This document shows positions 7,836-17,440 of a stretch of 64,000 nt of DNA, one piece after another. A model generated the notes under the pieces. The model made no database searches, had not been told where the DNA came from, and saw only the letters and a list, made by a program, of their open reading frames with translations. This stretch comes from Bdellovibrio bacteriovorus (lineage in GTDB: Bacteria > Bdellovibrionota > Bdellovibrionia > Bdellovibrionales > Bdellovibrionaceae): positions 2,294,001 through 2,358,000 of the forward strand of contig NZ_CP102930.1 in assembly GCF_025558485.1 (NCBI RefSeq). Direction: 5' to 3'. Within the stretch, counting starts at the first letter, position 1. Every line of letters starts with the position of its first letter. The translations under genes were made by a program, and so were the position numbers.

Positions 7836-9606
7836 ATGAATAAAAAAGCTCTCATCAAGATTTCCCTTTTCAGCCTTACCATTGCTCTGGCGTTGAGTGC
7901 GGTTTCGCTTTTGTTCATGCATCGCTTTATGTCCATTCAAGGCGCCCGCTTCCGCGATGATTTCCTGCGCTTTTACGCGCAATCTTTGGAACAACGCCTG
8001 CAAGGTCTTTCGCTGGACGAGATCAAAAAACAAAAAGATATTCTGCGCCGGGACCGCGACTTCCGCCCTCCTATGCCTCCGCCGGGAGCCATGATGGGAC
8101 CTCCACCCATGCCGCGCCCTCCCCACGAAGAGCCACGTCACCGTGACTTCCCGAAAGGACCACCACCTGACGGTTTCCGCCCACCACCACCTATGGATTT
8201 TGAAACCTGGATCGTGGATGAAAACGGCGAGATCCTGATCGCTAAACGCATTCCTGCGCTACCTATCCCGTGGAATCAACTGCCTCATCCAAAGGTCAGC
8301 AAGCAAGTTGTCAGCGTTGAAAATTTCTTCCGTCTGGGCACGGTTTATATGATCTTAAAGCTCGACACGGAAAGCCCGACATATCTGGTGGTTAAAGAGC
8401 CGCCCCGCCCGATTCTGGGGGGATTGATTCTGACTCAAGCCCTTTTGACTGCTTCGATGATTGTCATTGCCTTGATTCTGGCGATGGCGTCTTTGTTCTT
8501 CTATATGCGCAAAAAGTCTGTCGAAGCACGCTCGGTCCTGCGTCGTCTGGAAGAGGGTGATCTGAAGGCCCGCTTTGAAATTCACCGTCTGGACGAGTTC
8601 GGTGAGCTGATGCTGGACTTCAACCGCATGGCCGAAGAGATCGAAAAACTGGTCAGCCGCATTCACGCGACCGAAAGAACCCGCAATGATTGTCATTGCC
8701 TTGATTCTGGCGATGGCGTCTTTGTTCTTCTATATGCGCAAAAAGTCCGTCGAAGCACGCTCTGTCCTGCGTCGCTTGGAAGAAGGCGACCTAAAGGCCC
8801 GCTTTGAAATTCACCGTCTGGATGAATTCGGTGAACTGATGCTGGACTTCAACCGCATGGCCGAAGAGATCGAAAAACTGGTCAGCCGCATTCACGCGAC
8901 CGAAAGAACCCGCAAACAGTTGTTGCAGGAAATGGGACATGATCTGCGCACACCGCTGACCAGCCTGAAAACCTCTTTTGAAACCTTGCAGATTCACTAC
9001 AACCGCATCTCTGAATCCGAACGCAATGAGCTTTTCAATGTTCTGGTGCGCGAAATTGATTACTTCAAAGATCTGATCGAACAATTGATGACGATTGCCT
9101 CATTGGATGAACCACACTTTAAAGCCAGCACCGAAAAAATTCAGGTGCAGGATATTCTGTCACAGGAAGTGCACTATCGCCAAAGCAACCAGAACCATTT
9201 ACGATGGAGCTTTAACAGCTCCGCCCCCGATTCTGCCGTGGTCCTCGGAGACAGTCATTTGATTTTAAGACTGATTCGCAATGGTCTGGACAATGCCGCC
9301 CGCTACGCTCAGGCACAGGTAGAGATCAACATTCGACAAAAAGAAAATGATTTGATCATTGAGATCAACGACGACGGAAGCGGAGCCGATGCGGAGTCCT
9401 TAAAGTCCTTCGGCCAGCGCCGCGAATTCCGGGGCCGAAAAATCACCAAAGACGGTCACTTCTCATTGGGCTTGGGCTCCGTAATTATGAAAGCCATCGC
9501 CGAACTTCACAACGGCAGCGTCGCCTTGGAAAATATCCAAGCAGCCGAAAAAACAAAGGGAGCCCGACTCACCATCAGACTCCCCATCTCTTCTCAAACT
9601 ACCTAA
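7836..9606 (+). pseudogene. Sensor histidine kinase, frame broken by an internal 229-bp duplication
   Basis: The 5' part encodes a membrane segment, a periplasmic region with an unusual Pro-rich stretch (about residues 85-125), a second membrane segment and a HAMP domain. The 3' part encodes HAMP again, the phospho-acceptor motif MGHDLRTPL, an N-box (IRNGLDNAARYA) and G-boxes (DDGSGAD, LGLGSV). The repeat unit 8457-8685 recurs at 8686-8914; 229 is not a multiple of three, so the first frame ends at 8807. Taking out one copy gives exactly 514 codons (513 residues), a normal kinase. The copies differ at 11 sites, all synonymous. No response regulator is adjacent. It is either a true disruption or an assembly error; I favour the latter. 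ATG at 7836 has GAAGGTG upstream. Confidence 0.9.
8457..8914 (+). repeat. Tandem duplication, 2 x 229 bp, copies about 95% identical
   Basis: Copy one is 8457-8685 and copy two 8686-8914, directly abutting. The 11 differences all lie in the middle of the unit and all leave the protein unchanged (codons for Ser, Arg, Leu, Glu, Gly, Asp). The first 60 or so and last 75 or so bases are identical. The unit covers the second membrane helix and the HAMP domain of the kinase. Confidence 0.95.
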
Positions 9607-9629
9607 CGCACTATTGCCAGAAAAAACAA

Positions 9630-9642
9630 CCAGGCACCTTTT
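9630..9642 (-). repeat. AAAAGGTGCCTGG repeat, single arm
   Basis: The same 13-base word as in the 5.85 kb hairpin, here on the minus strand between the kinase stop and the icmF stop. No partner arm is present nearby. Confidence 0.6.
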
Positions 9643-9654
9643 GAAGCTACCGAC

Positions 9655-12600
9655 CTACAAGTTGCGGCGGTATTGGCCTCCGACCTCATATAAGGCCTGA
9701 GTCATTTGGTACAAGCTGCAATGTCTTGCTGCTGTCATCAGGGCTGCGAAGATGTTGCCACCGTTTAGAACTGTGTTCTTCAGGTTCTGCAATTCTTTTT
9801 CACCTTGAGTGGCGTGGCTGTCCTGGAACTTGTGAACATTGTCCAATTGGGCGTTCTTTTCTTCGTAAGATGCACGCGCCAGCTCGATTTTTGGTGGCAC
9901 ATAGTCGGCCGCCATTGTTTTTGGATCAATGAACGTGTTCACGCCGATAATCGGCAAAGTGCCGTCGTGTTTAAGTCTTTCATAGTACAAAGACTCTTCC
10001 TGAATTTTAGAGCGCTGATATTGAGTCTCCATCGCACCCAGAACACCACCACGTTCGTTGATCTTTTTGAATTCATTCAAGACCGCTTCTTCCACCAGAT
10101 CGGTCAGCTCTTCAATGAAGAAGGAACCCTGCATAGGGTTTTCATTCATGGTCATGCCGAACTCGCGGTTGATGATCAACTGAATCGCCATCGCACGACG
10201 AACGGATTCCTCTGTCGGCGTGGTGATCGCTTCATCGTATGCATTGGTATGCAAGCTGTTGCAGTTGTCATAAAGAGCAATCAAAGCCTGCAATGTCGTT
10301 CGGATGTCGTTAAAGTCGATTTCCTGCGCATGCAGGGAACGCCCGGACGTTTGAATGTGGTACTTCAACTTCTGAGAACGATCATTGCCTTTGTAAAGAT
10401 CGCGCATCGCCACCGCCCAAATACGGCGGGCCACACGACCCAGAACAGAGTATTCCGGGTCCAGACCATTACTGAAGAAGAACGACAGGTTCGGAGCAAA
10501 ATCATCCACTTTCAAACCACGCGCCAGATAATACTCAACAAACGTGAAACCATTGGATAGCGTGAACGCCAGTTGAGAGATCGGGTTCGCACCCGCCTCT
10601 GCGATGTGGTAGCCCGAGATACTGACAGAATAGAAGTTACGGATTTTACTTTTAACAAAGTATTCCTGAATATCGCCCATCATCTTCAAAGCGAAGTTAA
10701 TAGAGAAAATACAAGTATTCTGACCCTGGTCTTCTTTCAGGATGTCAGCCTGAACGGTTCCGCGCACCTGCTGCAAAGTCCAAACCGCCAAATCAGTCCA
10801 TTCATCCTGGGTCAGTTTGCGTCCCAGTTCTTTTTCTTTCTTTTCAACCTGCTGGTCCACAGCAGTGTTGAAATAGAACGCCAGAATCATTGGCGCCGGA
10901 CCATTGATAGTCATACTGACAGAGGTATTTGGATTGATCAGATCAAAGCCTGCGTAGAGCTTTTTCATATCATCCAAAGTACAGATGCTCACGCCGGATT
11001 CACCCACTTTACCGAAGATGTCCGGACGCTGATCAGGGTCCTGACCGTACAATGTTACAGAGTCAAACGCTGTGGAAAGACGATGAGCTGTCTCACCCTT
11101 TGTAAGATAATGGAAACGACGATTGGTTCTTTCCGGCGTGCCTTCACCCGCAAACATACGCTTTGGATCTTCATCGGCACGTTTTAACTGGAACACCCCG
11201 GCTGTATAAGGGAACTCCCCCGGCACGTTTTCAAGTTTCAAATAACGGAAGCGATCGCCCCAGTCTTTGAATTTTGGAACCACCACACGGCGGATCTTAG
11301 TTCCAGACAAAGATTCACGCACCAACGGCTGGCGAAGTTCCTTATCACGAACCTTAAACACCAACTCGTCCCCGGAATAGGTTTCAATCAAACCGTCAAA
11401 GTTTTTAAGCTGATCGATTTCTTCCTGAGTAAAGTCCGCAGACAAATCCGTCTCGACTTTTTTCACGGTTTCAGGCGTGGCACCCAGCAAAGGAGCAATT
11501 TTTTGCAAACCACCCAACTGGGATGCTTTTTCCGCCAATGTTTCCGTGCGTTTTTTATATTTATGAATTGTGGAGGTGATTTCCGCCAGATAGTTCTGAC
11601 GATCTGCCGGAATGATCACATGTTCTTCCGCAGACAGGATGTTTTCCTTGTATTTGCTGTCGATGACCCACTGGCCCGGTTGTTTTTCGTTTAAGGCATC
11701 AGCCAGCTTAAAGAACAACTTATTCACGCCGCCATCATTGAACTGAGACGCCTGAGTCAGGAACACCGGCACCTGGACTTTTTCATCAAAGATTTTGCGC
11801 GAGCGTTTATATTGCTTCGTCACATCACGAAGAGCATCCAAAGCCCCGCGACGGTCGGCTTTATTCACCGCCACCAGATCTGCAAAGTCGATCATGTCGA
11901 TTTTTTCAAGCTGAGACTGCGCCCCGAAATCAGACGTCATCACGTACATGGACATATCACTGACTTCCGTGATCGCCATATTACCCTGACCGATACCGGA
12001 GGTTTCTGCAATGATGAAATCAAAATCCAACTGACGGATGAATTTTAAAATATCCGGCAATGAAGAGGCAATTTCCCTTCCAGAACCACGGGAAGCGACC
12101 GAGCGCATGTAAACGTGGTTGCGGGACAAAGAGTTCATACGAATACGGTCGCCCAACAGGGAGCCACCCGTTTTGCGCTTGGACGGATCCACGCACACCA
12201 CGGCGATCTTCTTGTTCGGATAGGCATTCAGATAGCGCTGAACCATTTCATCGATCAAAGAGGACTTCCCTGCGCCACCTGTTCCGGTGATCCCCAGAAC
12301 CAGCAATTGGTGTGAGAAGCCAGACTCGGAAAGGTATGAACCGGCAGTGATGAGGCAATTTCACGTCCTGAACCACGGGAAGCGACAGAGCGCATGTAAA
12401 CGTGGTTGCGGGACAAAGAGTTCATGCGAATACGGTCCCCCAGCAAAGACCCACCCGTTTTGCGCTTGGAAGGGTCCACACACACCACGGCGATTTTTTT
12501 ATCAGGGTACGCATTCAGATACCGCTGAACCATTTCGTCGATCAAAGAGGACTTCCCGGCCCCCCCTGTTCCAGTGATACCCAGAACCAAAGGCTTTCGG

Positions 12601-13181
12601 TCTTTGGCTTTGAAAGATTCAAGGCCAAAATTATTCAGGGAATAATCACCGTGACCATTTTCAATAGCCGTCAGCGCCACACCCAGCTCCACAGAAGGAA
12701 CCGTGTCGCCTTTGAAAATATTCTTTTTGGTTTTAAATTCTTTTTGTTTGGCCAGAAGGTCGAAGTCACAACCTTCAACGATCATCTGGATCATGCCTTC
12801 CAGACCCAAACGACGACCGTCGTCCGGGTGGAAGATTTGAGCGATGCCATAGGCTTCAAGCTCTTTTTTCTCGTCATGGACGATCACACCGCCGCCACCG
12901 CCGTAAATACGAACGTAACCAGCCCCTGCTTCATCCAGAAGGTCCTTCATGTATTTGAAGTACTCCATGTGGCCCCCTTGATAGGAGCTGATGCAGACGC
13001 CCTGAGCGCCTTCCTGCAAGACGGCTTTGACGACATCACTCACCGAGCGGTTGTGGCCCAAGTGTATGACTTCTGCGCCCAAATCCTGAAGGATTCTGCG
13101 CATAATGTTGATACTAGCGTCGTGGCCGTCAAACAAAGCGGCAGCAGTTACGATACGGATCGGATTCTTCGGTGTGTACAT
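9655..13181 (-). pseudogene. icmF: Fused isobutyryl-CoA mutase (IcmF), frame broken by internal duplication
   Basis: IcmF combines a B12-binding domain, a MeaB-type GTPase and the acyl-CoA mutase barrel in one chain. Here the B12 domain starts at 13181 with FDGHDASINIMRRI, the GTPase has [12 protein letters not shown], and the large mutase domain fills the 3' two thirds. The frame starting at 13181 runs into unrelated sequence after IASSLP and stops at 12255. The gene resumes in another frame at about 12302 with a second copy of the GTPase P-loop region. Copies are offset by 287 bases; removing 287 restores exactly 1080 codons, the normal IcmF size. The copies differ by about one base in ten but only one residue (AYPDKK versus AYPNKK). 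It is the last gene of an operon after crotonase (5-base gap). It interconverts isobutyryl- and butyryl-CoA or similar acyl-CoAs. Confidence 0.9.
12059..12590 (-). repeat. Interrupted direct duplication within icmF, offset 287 bp
   Basis: About 242 bases at 12061-12302 recur at 12348-12589 with roughly 90% identity. A stretch of about 45 bases between them (12303-12347) matches neither flank. Differences are nearly all at synonymous positions. Confidence 0.93.
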
Positions 13182-13186
13182 TTAGA

Positions 13187-13984
13187 TTATCGACCTTTAA
13201 ATTCAGCTTTACGTTTCTCGATGAAGGCAGCAGTGCCTTCTTTAACATCTTCAGAAGAGAACAACTCTGCAAAGATTCTTGCTTCGTTTTTCTGTGCTTC
13301 TTCAACGTCCATGTCCCACGCCTGATTGATAGAGAACTTCGCAGACCCCACCGCAATCGGCGCTTTCGACAAAATAGCTTCCACAGTTTTTATCACTGTG
13401 TTCATCAGTTCAGCTTGAGGAACAACTTTATTTACCAGACCCAGAGTCTGAGCTTCCGCTGCGGTGATCATACCACCTGTGTAAGTCAATTCGCGAGCAC
13501 GACGCTGACCGATGGCACGAGCCATGCGCACAGTTCCGCCAAAGCCCGGGATTAATCCCAGAGACACTTCCGGCAAACCAAATTTGGCATTTTCAGAGGC
13601 ATAGATAAAATCACAACCCAACGCCAGTTCACAGCCGCCCCCCAGAGCAAAACCGTTTACCGCTGCGATCACCGGAATTTTCAACAAAGTCAGTTCGTGG
13701 AAAATGCTTTGGCCACGTTCTGCAAAGATTTGAGCTTTTTCTTCATCCAGTGCATTGATTTCTTTGATATCCGCACCCGCCACGAAAGCTTTTTCACCAG
13801 ATCCGGTAATAATCAGCGCACGCGCATCGGAATAATCCATTTCACCGATTTGACGAAGGGCTTCGCCCATTTCGTTCAAAACTGTGGAGTTCAGGGCATT
13901 CAGCGCCTCGGGGCGATGAATCGTCAGCAGCCAGACGGCATGACTTTTTTGTTCAAGTTTAATTGTGCTAAAGGAAAAATCCAT
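13187..13984 (-). CDS. Enoyl-CoA hydratase/crotonase
   Basis: A 265-residue crotonase-fold enzyme. The oxyanion-hole segments are AFVAGADIKEI and FALGGGCELAL, and the two catalytic Glu positions are present in GGGCE and LPEVSLGL. It should hydrate short-chain 2-enoyl-CoA. It lies between 3-hydroxybutyryl-CoA dehydrogenase (21-base gap) and icmF (5-base gap), all on the minus strand, so the three form an acyl-CoA operon. Confidence 0.93.
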   Translation of the reverse strand: MDFSFSTIKLEQKSHAVWLLTIHRPEALNALNSTVLNEMGEALRQIGEMDYSDARALIITGSGEKAFVAGADIKEINALDEEKAQIFAERGQSIFHELTLLKIPVIAAVNGFALGGGCELALGCDFIYASENAKFGLPEVSLGLIPGFGGTVRMARAIGQRRARELTYTGGMITAAEAQTLGLVNKVVPQAELMNTVIKTVEAILSKAPIAVGSAKFSINQAWDMDVEEAQKNEARIFAELFSSEDVKEGTAAFIEKRKAEFKGR

Positions 13985-14005
13985 CTTCAGTGTCCTGTCT
14001 AAAAA

Positions 14006-14866
14006 TTACTTTGCAGCATAGTCGTAGAAACCACGACCTGTCTTACGGCCCAACCAACCGGCTTCAACGTACTTCACCAGCAAAGGGCATGGACGATATT
14101 TGGAATCACCCAGGCCGTCGTGCAACACGTTCATGATTGCAAGACACGTGTCCAACCCAATGAAGTCCGCCAAAGTCAAAGGACCCATAGGTTGATTTGT
14201 TCCCAGCTTCATGGCGTTGTCGATCGCCTCAACAGAAGCAATGCCTTCATGAAGTGTGTAAACAGCTTCGTTGATCATGGGCATCAGGATGCGGTTGACG
14301 ATAAAGCCCGGCATGTCTTTCACGGACTCCACGAAAACCTTGTCCATTTTTTCCGCCAGGGCTTTTACCGTTTTGAAGGTTTCATCAGAAGTTTGCAAAC
14401 CACGGATACCTTCCACCAGCTTCATCAATGGAACCGGGTTCATAAAGTGCATGCCCGCCACTTTTGTCGGACGTTTTGTCACGCCTGCAATTTTTGTGAT
14501 GGAGATGGAGGATGTGTTAGACACCAGCAACGCTTCCGGTTTTACAGTTGCATCCAGATCTTTGAAGATTTTAAGTTTCAAATCAATGTTTTCTGTCGCC
14601 GCTTCGATCACGATATCGCAATCCTTAAGGCCAGCAGTTTCCTGCGCAGTTTTAATGCGTCCCAAAAGAGTTGCCTTGTCAGCTTCAGTCATCGCATTTT
14701 TTTTGATCAAACGATCACAGCTGCCAGAGATCGTCGCCATGCCTTTTTCCAAAGCAGCACCACTGACGTCCATCATAACAACGTTGAAACCAAACTGAGC
14801 CGCAACCTGAGCAATCCCGTTACCCATTTGCCCGGCACCAACAACACCAATAGATTTAATCTCCAT
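14006..14866 (-). CDS. 3-hydroxybutyryl-CoA dehydrogenase
   Basis: An enzyme of 286 residues that oxidises 3-hydroxyacyl-CoA with NAD. The N-terminal Rossmann motif is GVVGAGQMGNGIA, and HFMNPVPLMKLVE contains the catalytic His with its neighbours. LGRKTGRGFYDY marks the end of the C-terminal domain. The ATG at 14866 has AGTGAGG a few bases upstream and starts directly before the Rossmann fold, so a longer start at 14902 is not used. It is the first gene of the operon with crotonase and icmF. Confidence 0.94.
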   Translation of the reverse strand: MEIKSIGVVGAGQMGNGIAQVAAQFGFNVVMMDVSGAALEKGMATISGSCDRLIKKNAMTEADKATLLGRIKTAQETAGLKDCDIVIEAATENIDLKLKIFKDLDATVKPEALLVSNTSSISITKIAGVTKRPTKVAGMHFMNPVPLMKLVEGIRGLQTSDETFKTVKALAEKMDKVFVESVKDMPGFIVNRILMPMINEAVYTLHEGIASVEAIDNAMKLGTNQPMGPLTLADFIGLDTCLAIMNVLHDGLGDSKYRPCPLLVKYVEAGWLGRKTGRGFYDYAAK

Positions 14867-15007
14867 AAAAACCTCACTCTGCGTTATAAAAACAAAAACC
14901 AACCCCGAATTCGTACTTTACTTTGGTCGAGAGGTCAAAACTTCTAAAACTAGCCCGCGAAACTTCTGGCCTTGAGAGCATCTCCCCGCACCCCTCACAA
15001 TAGAGGA

Positions 15008-16381
15008 ATGCGTTCAGTCTTAAGCCTGTCCCTGTCGATTTTTTTTGCCTCTTCCAGCACTTTTGCGGCTTTAGCCACGGACGCCACGTCTGCTGTGTCT
15101 TTTTATCGCAATAAAAACAGCGCCTTTCCCTCTGGCCAGGTGAGTCGAAGCTCTCTGGAGAAGTCCCTGGTTCGCTCGGAAATGGATGCCTCTTTTAAAG
15201 TTGCCTGGGACCACAAAGAATACACCATGGCGGGGGACCGTATTCTGCGCGACATTCAAGTGGCTCGCCTGGTCGATACGCGCTACCCGATCAATCTTTT
15301 AAGCCTGAACCGCAGTGATGCCTCTATCGTCAAAGGTGTGCCCGGAAAATACACACTGGAAATTCTGGAATGTGACGACTACTGGGCCCGCGTTCGCGAC
15401 AAGAAAACCAATTCTGAAGGCTGGGTGGCTTTGCAGCACCTGAACTCCCGTCATGATGACTCCGGAGTTTACGTAAATCTGATCGACACCTACATCCGTT
15501 CTCAGCCCTCCAGTGACAGCAAAGTTCTGACGACTTTGCCGCGTTTGCAGCGAGTGATTCCACTGGTTGCTAACGATGGCTTTCTGCGCATTCGCTACAA
15601 AAATCATGTCGGCTATGTCGATATCACACATTTTGTGAACCGCGCTGACTTTGCGACACTGGCCTACCATCCCAAGAAAAACTGGATCACCGTTGCCTTC
15701 CGCAACAACAACAAAGTGCTGACTAAAAAAGGTGAAAATGTTCCGATGAATGAAGTCCTGGGTTACGTCACCAGCCCTTTACGCGGCATTGTCGTTCGCC
15801 CTGATTCTGCATCTTACGGCCCGCCTTTGCGTGCACGCGTGGAAATCCAAAAGCCTGAAGCCCACATTTGGGGCATCAGCCGCGTGGACGGTCACGGCGA
15901 AGTGTGGTGGAAAAAAACAGATCTGCTATTGCCTGTGGCAAAGACCGAAAGCGTGTCAAACATCCTGACTGACACACTTTTAAAGCGGGAAATCTATTCG
16001 ATCGCCTTTGAAAGCAAAACGTCCGTGCGCGGACTTGTTTCCTCTGAAGGGGTTTATCGCACCGACGACGGTTTAACCTGGACAGCCATCCCACAGTTTG
16101 GAAAACAGAACTACCCCGTTAGCATTCATCCCAGCGGTGTGTGGTTCGTGGGGTCTTTCAAAAGCATCAATCAGGGCAAAAGCTTTGAACCCTTCATCCG
16201 CTGGGACAAGCTGGCGCAGGCCATTGAATCGGCTTATCACAAAAACCCAAAAATTCTGCGCCTGACGCAGATTGAATCTTTACCTAATTCCCAAATTCAG
16301 ATTCAGGTGGACACCGGAAGTTCGCGCGTAAAACTGCGCAGTTCGTTGGAAGGAAACACCTGGAACGTCGTTCGCAACTAA
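15008..16381 (+). CDS. Secreted SH3-domain protein
   Basis: A 457-residue protein with a signal peptide (basic start, long hydrophobic run, TFAALA). About residues 95-200 contain two bacterial SH3-like repeats: one around GKYTLEILECDDYWARV and EGWVALQHL, the other around DTYIRSQPSSDSKVL and GYVDITHF. The C-terminal half has WxWxx-like strands and SxDGLTW, resembling a sialidase/BNR-type blade. It probably acts in the periplasm, perhaps on peptidoglycan, but no catalytic motif is visible. ATG at 15008 is chosen since TAGAGGA precedes it and the signal peptide starts there. Confidence 0.8.
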   Translation: MRSVLSLSLSIFFASSSTFAALATDATSAVSFYRNKNSAFPSGQVSRSSLEKSLVRSEMDASFKVAWDHKEYTMAGDRILRDIQVARLVDTRYPINLLSLNRSDASIVKGVPGKYTLEILECDDYWARVRDKKTNSEGWVALQHLNSRHDDSGVYVNLIDTYIRSQPSSDSKVLTTLPRLQRVIPLVANDGFLRIRYKNHVGYVDITHFVNRADFATLAYHPKKNWITVAFRNNNKVLTKKGENVPMNEVLGYVTSPLRGIVVRPDSASYGPPLRARVEIQKPEAHIWGISRVDGHGEVWWKKTDLLLPVAKTESVSNILTDTLLKREIYSIAFESKTSVRGLVSSEGVYRTDDGLTWTAIPQFGKQNYPVSIHPSGVWFVGSFKSINQGKSFEPFIRWDKLAQAIESAYHKNPKILRLTQIESLPNSQIQIQVDTGSSRVKLRSSLEGNTWNVVRN

Positions 16382-16402
16382 GCTCTTAAACAGAGCTTAG
16401 TT
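16376..16402. terminator. Bidirectional hairpin between convergent genes
   Basis: An 11-base-pair perfect stem (16376-16386 with 16392-16402) with a five-base loop. It includes the stop codon of the SH3 gene (16379-16381) and the stop codon of the Mpo1-like gene (16397-16399). No long T-run follows, so termination strength is uncertain. Confidence 0.6.
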
Positions 16403-16690
16403 CCACAACTTCCCGGCACACATTTGATAGAACATTTTAAAGTCCCCGCGCAAAGACCACAGGGGATGCTTGAACGTCGCCGGACGGTTTTTTTCGATGA
16501 TAAAATGTCCCACCCAAGCAAAGCCATAGCCGATCACCGGCAAAGTCCACAACCATACCCACTGCTGCGTCAGTACGGCTGCAATCAACACCGCATGCAC
16601 CAGAAACGTCCCGACAAAATGCAGACGACGGTTTAACGGATGGGAATGCTCCTGAAGGTAAAAAGGCCAGAACTCTGCAAAGCTTTTCAT
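16397..16690 (-). CDS. Mpo1-like/DUF962 membrane protein
   Basis: A 97-residue membrane protein. The pattern FWPFYLQEHSHPLNRRLHFVGT followed by two hydrophobic helices and a late GYGFAWVGHFIIEKNRPATF is characteristic of the DUF962/Mpo1 family. In yeast that family acts as a dioxygenase in 2-hydroxy fatty-acid breakdown, with the conserved histidines binding iron. The start at 16690 has GAGGTC upstream and follows the acyltransferase stop by 10 bases, so both are probably in one operon. Confidence 0.87.
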   Translation of the reverse strand: MKSFAEFWPFYLQEHSHPLNRRLHFVGTFLVHAVLIAAVLTQQWVWLWTLPVIGYGFAWVGHFIIEKNRPATFKHPLWSLRGDFKMFYQMCAGKLWN

Positions 16691-16700
16691 CAAAGACCTC

Positions 16701-17438
16701 TTAGAAGTTATCCATCGCAAAATAGGGTTCCATGACTTTACGAACCTTGTCCTGCAGAACCGGACGCTCATCCAAAGTGTATCCTAACGGACTGATTGGA
16801 GGCAAAACCTCCAAAGTGATCGTGCGACTCCACACGCCCCAATTCGGCAGGAATGAACCTTTGGGCATAATCGCCGCCGCACCTTTGACGATGACAGGCA
16901 CAATCGGCGCCTTGGCGTTAATGGCAAAGATAAAAGGACCCGACTTGAAAGAGCCCAGGGTTTCCGATTCCTGACGAGTGCCCTCTGGCGCCAGTGCAAA
17001 ACGCTCCCCGGCACGAATACGGGCCTCTGCCGCCTGATAAACCTTAAAGACCTCATCACGGCGATTGCGTGCAATAGGCAAAATCCCCGCGCGTCTCATC
17101 CCCGCTCCAAAAACAGGAATTTTGAAAAGTTCAATTTTGGCTCCGAAACGGAAGCTGCCCAACCAGCCGTTCATGGCGAAAATATCAAAAAAACTGGTGT
17201 GATTAAAGACGTACAGAAAACCGCCTTCCGGGCGATTTTCCAGGCCCTTCACCACAACTTTCACACCAAACATACGACAGCAGTTGCGAGTCCAGAATTC
17301 CACAATGTGATCTTCCAGCTTGCGGTTATTAAAAAGAATGTTGGCAAGCACCAGCGATCCGGCACAAAACACTGTGTGGATAGGCAGCAGAACCACGCCG
17401 ATCAGTGAACGAGGATAAGATAACAGCTTTAAAAACAT
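16701..17438 (-). CDS. plsC: 1-acyl-sn-glycerol-3-phosphate acyltransferase
   Basis: A 245-residue membrane-associated acyltransferase. The HX4D motif is seen as NHTSFFD, the glycerol-phosphate site as APEGTR, and a KIELFKIPVFG stretch lies between them. It makes phosphatidic acid in the cytoplasmic membrane. It is two bases after the TIGR04552-like gene and ten bases before the Mpo1-like gene, all in one direction. Confidence 0.92.
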   Translation of the reverse strand: MFLKLLSYPRSLIGVVLLPIHTVFCAGSLVLANILFNNRKLEDHIVEFWTRNCCRMFGVKVVVKGLENRPEGGFLYVFNHTSFFDIFAMNGWLGSFRFGAKIELFKIPVFGAGMRRAGILPIARNRRDEVFKVYQAAEARIRAGERFALAPEGTRQESETLGSFKSGPFIFAINAKAPIVPVIVKGAAAIMPKGSFLPNWGVWSRTITLEVLPPISPLGYTLDERPVLQDKVRKVMEPYFAMDNF

Positions 17439-17440
17439 AT

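Noticed and set aside
9805-11187. Open frames on the plus strand across icmF
   Set aside because: Antisense of the mutase domain, no ribosome site or family.
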